Shown in pieces: positions 57,637 through 64,000 of a stretch of 64,000 bases of DNA. The notes under the pieces were generated by a model that made no database searches, was not told the origin of the DNA, and saw nothing but the letters and a program-made list of their open reading frames with translations. The DNA lies in contig RAPG01000003.1 of the NCBI GenBank assembly GCA_005239165.1, positions 124,001-188,000 on the forward strand. The letters are read 5' to 3'. Origin of the DNA: Allopusillimonas ginsengisoli (lineage in GTDB: Bacteria; Pseudomonadota; Gammaproteobacteria; Burkholderiales; Burkholderiaceae_B). The translations under genes were made by a program, and so were the position numbers. The stretch's first letter is position 1. The number at the start of each line of letters is the position of its first letter.

Positions 57637-59175
57637 TTACGAGCTCAGTTGCCGTCGTAGCGGCGCTTTCTGGATTTTTCCGCTCAGCGTAGTGGGAATC
57701 TGTGCGGCAAACATGAGACGCGACGGGCGCTTGTAAGGCGCAAGCATTTCAGCCAGATATGCGGCCAGCTTTTCTTCATCTATGGGGACGCCTGCTTCGG
57801 GTTCGTAAAAGGCCACAATTTCTTCGCTACCATCGTCCTGCTGTTTGCCTACAACGGCTGAAAGACGGATGCCTGGGAATGCGTTGATGACGGCCTCGAC
57901 TTCCAGGGGGTAAACATTAAAACCAGAGCGGATAATCATGTCTTTGCTGCGGCCGGTGATAAACAGGGCATTGCTGGCGTCAAGATAGCCGATATCGCCC
58001 GTCTTCAGCCAACCGCCGGGGAGCAGCGTATTTTTTGTTTCTGACGGATTGCGGTAATAGCCCAACATGACACCCGGGCCTTTGAGCATGACCTCTCCGC
58101 GCTCGCCCGGCTTAGCCACAGGTTTTCCATGACGGCGAATCTCGATCTGTACTCCCTGTACGGGGTGTCCGGCGCTGCAATCTTTGCGCCGATGATTGAT
58201 GTCTGTTATGCAAACTGAGCCAGCGTATTCGGTAATACCGAAGCCATGGTGCAGAGGCAGACCGAAGCGTGCTTCTACTTTGGCTTTTAAGGCGGGGTCT
58301 AGTGCCGCGCCTCCGGTGTATATATAACGCAAGGCAGGCGCGGCGATTTGTTCTTGTTCGGCCCAGGCCGACAGCATACGCACGAACATCGTGGGCACTC
58401 CCTGCAGAATACTCAGGCCTGGCGATCTTAGCGCCAGCATCACGTCTTGCGTATCGAAGCGTGAGCGCAGCACCAGACTGGCGCCAGCACAGAAGCTTGC
58501 CATTAATACGGTTGCCAGCCCAAAAATATGCGAAATAGGTAAGCCAGCGTAGGCAATGTCGTTCGCACGAACTCTGCCGCTGGAAGCGGAAATTTCTGCA
58601 AAATGCAGCAGGCCCCTATGACTTACCATGACGCCCTTGGGCGAACCCGTCGTGCCTGAGGTATATACCAACGCAGCGACGGCCTGGGCCGTGCGTGCAT
58701 TCTCTGGTGGAGTATGCGGAGTTTGGCACACGAAATGATTACCCCGACGCAATGCGGGAAGTGTGCAGGCTTTTGCACCTTGCTGCACAGCATGCTTGTC
58801 TGCTGACGTTGAGACACGCGACGTGAAAAAGATGAGTGTGGGCGTGCTGTGGGTTGCAATGACGTCGATCTCGCGAGCGCTGAGGCGCGCGTTGACGCAT
58901 ACTGGCCATGCGTTGAGGCGGCTGCAGGCAAACAGCAGAATAATCATTTCAGGACAGTTTTCACTGACCACCATGACACGGTGCCCAGGGCTTACGCCCA
59001 GGCTGCTTAGCCATTTGGCTGTTGCCTCCACCGATTCCCAAAGCGCCTTGTACGTGATGGGCATGCCGTCTGGCCCCTCGCCCTGCGGGTAGAGGCAGAT
59101 GGCATTGGGGTTGCGGGTGGCCTGGCGTTCCGGTATTTCGTGGATGTAGCGCAAAGGTGTCTCGTGTGTGGTCAT
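57637..59175 (-). CDS. AMP-dependent acyl/aryl-CoA ligase
   Basis: A 512-residue ANL-superfamily ligase with the P-loop VYTSGTTGSPKGVMVSHRG, YGFGITE-like HHGFGITEYAG, the hinge TGDIGYLDASNALFITGRSKDMI and the C-terminal LSGKIQK lysine. It activates a carboxylic acid to the CoA thioester; fatty or aromatic specificity is unclear. Start ATG at 59175. It converges with the PaaG-like gene, which may supply the next step of a catabolic pathway. Confidence 0.88.
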   Translation of the reverse strand: MTTHETPLRYIHEIPERQATRNPNAICLYPQGEGPDGMPITYKALWESVEATAKWLSSLGVSPGHRVMVVSENCPEMIILLFACSRLNAWPVCVNARLSAREIDVIATHSTPTLIFFTSRVSTSADKHAVQQGAKACTLPALRRGNHFVCQTPHTPPENARTAQAVAALVYTSGTTGSPKGVMVSHRGLLHFAEISASSGRVRANDIAYAGLPISHIFGLATVLMASFCAGASLVLRSRFDTQDVMLALRSPGLSILQGVPTMFVRMLSAWAEQEQIAAPALRYIYTGGAALDPALKAKVEARFGLPLHHGFGITEYAGSVCITDINHRRKDCSAGHPVQGVQIEIRRHGKPVAKPGERGEVMLKGPGVMLGYYRNPSETKNTLLPGGWLKTGDIGYLDASNALFITGRSKDMIIRSGFNVYPLEVEAVINAFPGIRLSAVVGKQQDDGSEEIVAFYEPEAGVPIDEEKLAAYLAEMLAPYKRPSRLMFAAQIPTTLSGKIQKAPLRRQLSS

Positions 59176-59314
59176 TGTTTTTGCCTGTCGCCATTGCTGG
59201 CAGCCATAATGCTGGCAATGTTGGCCGCCTGTCTGGTGCTCGGGTAATAGTGGCGTGCACCGCAGAAGCGGTGCCGTTTCCAGAAACCTGCCAGCCGCAA
59301 GCGTAAAGCCTGTG

Positions 59315-60637
59315 CTATTTGTTGGTTGCCGTCATAACGGGCAGGGGCGCTGGCGTGGTGCGTGTTGCTAACACCTGGTCTACACGGTAGGTATCCACGT
59401 CCATGACTTCAAACTTGAAATCGCCCAGGGTTACGGTGTCTGTGCGTCGCGGTACGCGTCGCAGTGCATCCATCAGAAAACCGGCCAATGTCTCGTAGTC
59501 ATCGTCGTGCAGCAGTTCTTCGACACCCAGGGCGCGCCTGACATCCTGTATGGGTGTATTGCCATCGATCAGCCATGAGTTTTCGTCACGCTGCACAATC
59601 TGTTCTTCGTCCCAAGGCGACACAAGATCACCCATGACAGTGCTCATGACGTCGTTCAGTGTGACCACGCCTACAACCAGGCTGTATTCGTTGACAATAA
59701 TGGCGAAGTCTTCACCAACCTGGCGAAATTGCTCAAGCACTTCGGCGAGGGTCAGACGATCAGGCACGACCAGAGCTTTCTGGATCAGGTCACCCTTGGC
59801 CAGCGCAATGGGCTGGCCGTTGAGTACTCGCTGAAATAAACCATGTGCCTCGACATAGCCCACGACGTGGTCTATGTCGCCCTTGCACACCGGGTAGGTC
59901 GAATACGGTTCTGCCGAGATGCGTGCCCGTATGATGTCGTCTGGATCATCAAGGTCGAAGTAGGCAATGCGATCGCGCTGGGTCATGGCACTGGGTACTG
60001 TGCGCGTATTAAGCTCGAATATGTTTTCAATGATTTGTTGTTCGCCCCGGTCAAGTGCGCCCGAGAGGGCGCCCGCTTCGGTTAGCGCCAGAATGTCCTC
60101 TGAAGTAACGCTGTCATCGCGTTTGGTAGGTAGTCGCAGCGCCTGCATGATCAGGTCAGTAAGACGCGAATACAGCCAGACAATAGGTTTGAACACCTTC
60201 ATCAGCACCAGCATGGGGCCGATGGCGCGGACGGCAAACCGTTCGGGTGCAGCCATGCCAGCCTGCTTGGGCACCAGATCGGTAAATAGAATGAAAATTG
60301 ATGTGACCAGTATGAAAGAGGTCAAAAAGCCTAGTGTGGCCGCAGTGCTTAGCGGAAGCCACAACGAAAAAAGTTGTGTCAGATGGGGGCTGAGCAATCC
60401 TTCACCAACGATACCGCCCAAAATGGCCAGCGCATTGACACCGATCTGTATAACCGTAAAGTAATGCCCCGGCTGCTGCTGCACCCGTATGACGTTTTCA
60501 GCCCGCAAATCGCCATCATCGGCCATGCGTCGCAGGCGCAGCCGACGTGATGCTGCGAGTGAAATTTCTGCGATAGAAAAAAACGCGGCCGCGACAACGA
60601 GTGCAACCAGCAGCAGGATGTTTTGACTAAAACTCAT
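59315..60637 (-). CDS. CNNM/CorC-type transporter, hemolysin family
   Basis: A 440-residue protein with a DUF21 membrane domain (about residues 1-200, starting LLLVALVVAAAFFSIAEISL), two CBS domains (about 215-335; AMTQRDRIAYFDLDD, then AEVLEQFRQVGEDFAIIVNEYS) and a C-terminal CorC_HlyC domain (about 350-430). Relatives such as YtfL/PaeA and CNNM proteins move Mg2+ or polyamines. The name hemolysin is historical. It is 68 bp from the hydrolase gene, in the same direction. Confidence 0.9.
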   Translation of the reverse strand: MSFSQNILLLVALVVAAAFFSIAEISLAASRRLRLRRMADDGDLRAENVIRVQQQPGHYFTVIQIGVNALAILGGIVGEGLLSPHLTQLFSLWLPLSTAATLGFLTSFILVTSIFILFTDLVPKQAGMAAPERFAVRAIGPMLVLMKVFKPIVWLYSRLTDLIMQALRLPTKRDDSVTSEDILALTEAGALSGALDRGEQQIIENIFELNTRTVPSAMTQRDRIAYFDLDDPDDIIRARISAEPYSTYPVCKGDIDHVVGYVEAHGLFQRVLNGQPIALAKGDLIQKALVVPDRLTLAEVLEQFRQVGEDFAIIVNEYSLVVGVVTLNDVMSTVMGDLVSPWDEEQIVQRDENSWLIDGNTPIQDVRRALGVEELLHDDDYETLAGFLMDALRRVPRRTDTVTLGDFKFEVMDVDTYRVDQVLATRTTPAPLPVMTATNK

Positions 60638-60705
60638 AGAACACGCAAATGACCCATAACCTCGCTATGGTAATGCGTTTTCTGAGACAACGGCAGACTC
60701 GGGCT

Positions 60706-61542
60706 TTAACCCGGCGTTTCAAGGTCGCGCAGGAAGGCCATGGTTGCATCAATGACCAACGCCGACTGGTCGCGGTGGGGAGAGTGTCCGCACTGGGGGA
60801 TGACGAATAGTTCCGTCTGCGGAGCACCGCGCTGTATTCCGTATATTTGCTCCAGCGAAGCATATTCATCGTTATCACCCTGCATGGCCAGTATGGGGCA
60901 GGCAATGGCAGGCAGATACGATTCGATATTCCAGTTGCGAAAGTCAGGGTTCAGCCAGGCGTCGTTCCAGGCCCAGAACGCCGAGTCTGGGTCGCGATGG
61001 TAGCGTCGCAGTTTGTCGGCAAGGTCGGTCTGCAGATAGACCTCCCGAGCCTGCCTGATACTGGCAATGGTTACGTCTTCTACAAAAATGTGCGGTGCGG
61101 CCACTGCAATGGCACGGACGCTGTCAGGGTACATGGCCGCATACAGCAGGGCGATGGTGCCGCCATCGCTGTGGCCAAACAGTAAAGGCTTTTCATGCTG
61201 CAGGCCCAAGGCCTTGAAAAGTGCGGGCAAGGCTTCCTGAGCCTGCACCTGCAGGTAATCAGGCTGCCATATTTCTTCATGGGGGCGAGGCGTGCTGCTG
61301 CCATACCCATATCGCGAAAACACCAGGCCGCGGCAGCCCGCTGCCTCACACACTTGCTGTGGCCAGTCTTTCCACATTGCCACCGAGCCCAGGCCCTCGT
61401 GCAGAAACACAATGAGGGGCTGGTCGTGGCGGTCAGGAAACAGCCACTGATACTCTATGTCGATTTCCCGCTCCAAGAGGGGTACCGTGACATGTTGCGT
61501 GATCAGATGTTTAGCGAGGCTAATTGGGGATGTCTCTTCCAT
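60706..61542 (-). CDS. alpha/beta hydrolase
   Basis: A 278-residue alpha/beta-hydrolase-fold protein. The oxyanion region is VFLHEGLGSVAMW, the nucleophile elbow is FGHSDGGTIAL (Ser), the acid is probably Asp in MQGDNDEYAS, and the His is in QCGHSPHRDQ. It has no signal peptide. The substrate cannot be inferred. It probably shares a transcript with the CorC-like gene downstream. Confidence 0.86.
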   Translation of the reverse strand: MEETSPISLAKHLITQHVTVPLLEREIDIEYQWLFPDRHDQPLIVFLHEGLGSVAMWKDWPQQVCEAAGCRGLVFSRYGYGSSTPRPHEEIWQPDYLQVQAQEALPALFKALGLQHEKPLLFGHSDGGTIALLYAAMYPDSVRAIAVAAPHIFVEDVTIASIRQAREVYLQTDLADKLRRYHRDPDSAFWAWNDAWLNPDFRNWNIESYLPAIACPILAMQGDNDEYASLEQIYGIQRGAPQTELFVIPQCGHSPHRDQSALVIDATMAFLRDLETPG

Positions 61543-61742
61543 GGGCAGTTATTTTATTGTTGATAGGGGGAGCCGGGCTTGTGCCTGGGATCTTAACCGG
61601 CCAACCGCGTCTGTGGGCGGGTTTGGTGAACCGTTCAGAGTGTATCGCGTCTTTCTCAGAATAAGACGCAGAGCCGTGTAAAACGCCTTAGCCTCAGTTA
61701 ATTCAGGAAAATGCACTGTTTCTGAGAAAGCGATAAAAAGAC

Positions 61743-61781
61743 AAAAAAGCCATGCAAATTAATAGTTTGCATGGCTTTTTT
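61743..61781. terminator. perfect 16-bp bidirectional terminator
   Basis: Stem AAAAAAGCCATGCAAA / TTTGCATGGCTTTTTT (61743-61758, 61766-61781) with a 7-nt loop. It ends the tRNA transcript on the minus strand and would also work on the plus strand. Confidence 0.95.
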
Positions 61782-61791
61782 GAATGTTTTT

Positions 61792-61867
61792 TGGTGCCGC
61801 TTGCCGGAGTCGAACTGGCGACCTTTTCATTACGAATGAACTGCTCTACCAACTGAGCTAAAGCGGC
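61792..61867 (-). tRNA. tRNA-Thr (anticodon CGT)
   Basis: A 76-nt cloverleaf. Acceptor GCCGCTT / AAGCGGC is perfect, the D arm is GCTC...GAGC, the anticodon loop is TTCGTAA with anticodon CGT, and the T loop is TTCGACT. The CCA end is encoded. The T stem has one A-C mismatch (52-62). It reads ACG codons. Confidence 0.96.
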
Positions 61868-62012
61868 CTGCCTGACACCGCAGTTCAAACTGCAGGACGG
61901 TGCCGGGTCAAGGCCGTTATTATACATATTTTTGAGGCCGTCTCCTGACGCGAACCGCTCCGTTACTATATTGCTTTGAAAGTTGCCCCAGATGGGGAAA
62001 AGGACGCATTGT

Positions 62013-62387
62013 ATGACTTTGCTTGCTACGCTTTTGCTGCTGGCTGCGTTGTTGCCCTATGTTGCGGCTGTCGCGGCCAAGGCAGGTGGTCAGCGTTTTG
62101 ACAACAATAATCCGCGCGCTTGGCTGGCGGCTCAAAAGGGCTGGCGATCGCGCGCTAACGCGGCACAGGCCAATCTGTTTGAGGGCCTGCCATTTTTCTA
62201 TGTGGCGGTGTTGTTTGCCCTGTACGCGCGGGCTGAGCCTGCCAGCCTTCTGGGGCTGATGGTTGCATGGATTGTGCTCAGGCTGCTTTATCTACTGATG
62301 TACATAAGCGGACGGGGCACGTTGCGCTCGCTGGTGTGGGCGTTAGCGCTGGTTATCAATATTGTGATACTGTTTTCGGCAGTGTAG
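62013..62387 (+). CDS. MAPEG family membrane protein
   Basis: A 124-residue protein with four membrane helices and the MAPEG pattern (DNNNPRAWLAAQKGWRSRANAAQANLFEGLPFF). The family includes glutathione-linked membrane enzymes in eukaryotes; bacterial members are mostly uncharacterised. The ATG at 62013 has AAAGGA upstream; the frame from 61983 is not conserved. Confidence 0.87.
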   Translation: MTLLATLLLLAALLPYVAAVAAKAGGQRFDNNNPRAWLAAQKGWRSRANAAQANLFEGLPFFYVAVLFALYARAEPASLLGLMVAWIVLRLLYLLMYISGRGTLRSLVWALALVINIVILFSAV

Positions 62388-62492
62388 GGTAAGCAGGGTA
62401 GCGTAGTGTGCTGTTCGTCGGGCCCAGGCATCCATGCTGGCCCGTTTGCAGCAAGTCGGGCCAATTAATCATTTAATCAAGAGGAAAGATCA

Positions 62493-62843
62493 ATGAGCGA
62501 TATCCAGCGTAGCGGTAGTGGGCGTTTTAGCCGTACCGTCATTCATAACAACACGGTTTATTTAAGCGGCATTACTGCGAAAGACCTGACGGCCGATGTC
62601 ACTGCCCAAACACAAGATATCCTGAACCAGATCGACGCGGCACTTACCGAGGCGGGTTCCAGTAAATCACGCATTCTGACGGCTCAGGTCTGGCTGCAGA
62701 ATATTGACCGCGACTTTGCCGCCATGAACCAGGCTTGGGACGAATGGCTCGACAAGGAAAATATGCCCACCCGCGCCACGGGCGAAAGCAGGCTTGCAGC
62801 GCCCGACGTGCTTGTTGAAATTATTGTCGTCGCCGCGAAATAG
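62493..62843 (+). CDS. RidA family protein
   Basis: A 116-residue trimeric-type RidA/YjgF/Rid protein with NTVYLSGITAKDLTADVTAQTQDIL and the conserved Arg in GESRLAAPDVLVEIIV. RidA members hydrolyse reactive enamine/imine intermediates from PLP enzymes; other Rid subgroups have different or unknown roles. AAGAGGAAAG precedes the ATG. A terminator follows. Confidence 0.9.
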   Translation: MSDIQRSGSGRFSRTVIHNNTVYLSGITAKDLTADVTAQTQDILNQIDAALTEAGSSKSRILTAQVWLQNIDRDFAAMNQAWDEWLDKENMPTRATGESRLAAPDVLVEIIVVAAK

Positions 62844-62908
62844 CAACGTAAGCCACATAGGCTCTTTTGGCAGTGTAAAGCCAGTCGGCGTGTGGCCGAA
62901 AGAGCACC

Positions 62909-62938
62909 AAAAACGCGGGCTCAGGCTCGCGTTTTTTT
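62909..62938 (+). terminator. rho-independent terminator of the RidA gene
   Basis: Stem AAAAACGCG / CGCGTTTTT extended by a G-T wobble and two GC pairs around a TCAG loop (62909-62936), then TT. Confidence 0.92.
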
Positions 62939-63083
62939 GTATACGCGGCATGTCGCAGTAAGCTGGCCAAGCGCCATAGTTGCGGCTCAGTGTCGCAGGG
63001 CTATAGTGATTGTGGGTTTTCTCGCGCAATCAGTGATCAATAATAAGAAGTCTGGCGATGGTCGACTGGCCACTTCGCCAGCC

Positions 63084-63998
63084 TTATGAGTCTCGTTGAT
63101 TCATGCGTATGGCATCGGGGAAGAGATCCCAGCAAGCCATGAACAGCGCGGCAAACATAGGCCCCATGACGAAGCCATTAAGCCCGAACACAGCAAGACC
63201 ACCCAGTGTAGAAATAAGAATGACGTAGTCAGGGATTTTAGTGTCTTTACCGACCAGCAGCGGTCGCAAGACGTTGTCGACCAACCCGATCACCAGTATG
63301 CCGAACAGGCTCAGCGTTACCCCTTGCCAGATGGCGCCAGTAACCAGAAAGTAGACCGCCACAGGCACCCAGATAAGCGCTGCCCCAACGGCTGGCAAAA
63401 GCGACAGAACCGCCATTAGCACGCCCCACAGCAAAGGGGCTTGTATGCCCAGAGCCCAGAATATCAACCCACCCAGCGTGCCCTGAGTGGCGGCCACTAC
63501 GATATTTCCCTTGATGGTGGCCCTGACAACCGTCGTGAATTTTCGGATAAGGTGCTGCTGGTGGTCTTCGCTGAGGGGTATAAGTTGTTTGCTGTGCCGC
63601 GCCAGCTGCACACCATCACGCAGCAGAAAAAACAGCAGATACAGCATGATGCCCAGGCCAATCAGAAACTGAAAAGTGTTCTGTCCGATGTTGACAGCTT
63701 GTGTTGCCAGGAATTTGCTGCCCTGAAGCGCGCCCTGTGACAGCTTGTCGCGCAGACTGAATATGTCGCTAATGCCAAAGCGGGCCAGCAAATCGTGCAG
63801 CCAGGGTGGGAACACGCTGAAAACCTGCTCTACGTAGGTGCCCAGATTGATCTCGCCGGCATCCATGCGTTTGTAGAAATTGGCACCCTCTGAAACCAGC
63901 GACAGCGTAAGCAGGATGACAGGCAAAATGACAATGAGCAATATGGTCAGCAGGGTGACCAGTGCGGCGGGGTTACGGCGACCGCCAAACTTCGACAG
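63084..63998 (-). CDS. AI-2E family (PerM-like) membrane protein, start beyond the window
   Basis: The frame is open to the right edge, so the N-terminus is missing; about 304 residues are visible. It shows the AI-2E/PF01594 pattern: hydrophobic helices, a soluble region (GEINLGTYVEQVFSVFPPWLHDL), and the re-entrant GTLGGLIFWALGIQAPLLWGVLMAVLSLLPAVGAALIW. Family roles include autoinducer-2 export, Na+/H+ exchange and unknown transport. The substrate is not predictable. Confidence 0.9.
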   Translation of the reverse strand: MSKFGGRRNPAALVTLLTILLIVILPVILLTLSLVSEGANFYKRMDAGEINLGTYVEQVFSVFPPWLHDLLARFGISDIFSLRDKLSQGALQGSKFLATQAVNIGQNTFQFLIGLGIMLYLLFFLLRDGVQLARHSKQLIPLSEDHQQHLIRKFTTVVRATIKGNIVVAATQGTLGGLIFWALGIQAPLLWGVLMAVLSLLPAVGAALIWVPVAVYFLVTGAIWQGVTLSLFGILVIGLVDNVLRPLLVGKDTKIPDYVILISTLGGLAVFGLNGFVMGPMFAALFMACWDLFPDAIRMNQRDS

Positions 63999-64000
63999 CA

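Noticed and set aside
61792..61867. Possible integration site at tRNA-Thr
   Set aside because: No integrase gene or duplicated tRNA end is visible on either side; the neighbours are housekeeping-type genes.

Overview
The window is an ordinary stretch of a betaproteobacterial chromosome, most likely Burkholderiales, family Alcaligenaceae (Bordetella / Advenella / Pusillimonas-like). This is inferred from the gene orders leuS-lptE-holA-proA, slpA-ispH and rpmB-rpmG, from a kynBA pair, and from protein sequences of that group. Coding density is high and GC is moderate. I see no rRNA operon, CRISPR array, prophage or complete insertion sequence. One tRNA, Thr(CGT), is present.

Layout. 1-6.2 kb: end of a 2-keto-3-deoxygluconate kinase gene, eda, a LysR regulator, an orphan branched-chain-type binding protein, methylmalonate-semialdehyde dehydrogenase, and cysB. 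6.2-8 kb: a simple-sequence repeat tract, a DUF2325 gene with a Fur-type operator, and an NlpC/P60 lipoprotein. 8-19 kb: acetate, acyl and ketone-body metabolism (HbpS/GlcG-like protein, UMF1-type MFS protein, acs, EamA transporter, ETF-ubiquinone oxidoreductase, hotdog thioesterase, a two-subunit 3-oxoacid CoA-transferase, aminopeptidase P). 19.5-26 kb: pyrG, a HAD phosphatase, a drug-efflux MFS gene with its MarR regulator, eno and ftsB. 26-32 kb: a lone TadE-like gene, hslO, an acyl-CoA synthetase, an RDD protein, a tightly controlled small gene and a THUMP methyltransferase. 32-39 kb: hemJ-like, proA, holA, lptE, leuS, rpmG, rpmB, all on the minus strand. 39-50 kb: cfa, a MATE exporter coupled to an ArnT-like glycosyltransferase, rpmE2, kynA/kynB, radC, slpA-ispH-maiA and a DsbA-fold isomerase. 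50-64 kb: DUF945, DUF4168, a cation/proton antiporter, an Ap4A-phosphorylase-like gene, ung, a PaaG-like hydratase, a second AMP ligase, a CorC-family protein, an alpha/beta hydrolase, tRNA-Thr, MAPEG, RidA and the start-truncated AI-2E family permease.

The most notable features are not whole genes. eno is split by a one-base deletion, yet the break is followed within 9 nt by an in-register A AAA AAA slippery heptamer where a -1 slip would restore all of enolase. The acyl-CoA synthetase at 28.1-29.8 kb carries the same type of lesion, a C missing between TTTTC and ATG. Two such lesions, one in a normally essential gene, could be sequencing artefacts or real. A 60-codon gene of unknown function at 30.5 kb has a near-consensus promoter filled with three perfect palindromes. 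A pair of consensus DnaA boxes in inverted orientation lies at 52.5 kb. Several tandem repeats lie in 5' leaders or spacers (6.3 kb, 39.7 kb, 54.9 kb), and the antiporter ends in six decapeptide repeats.
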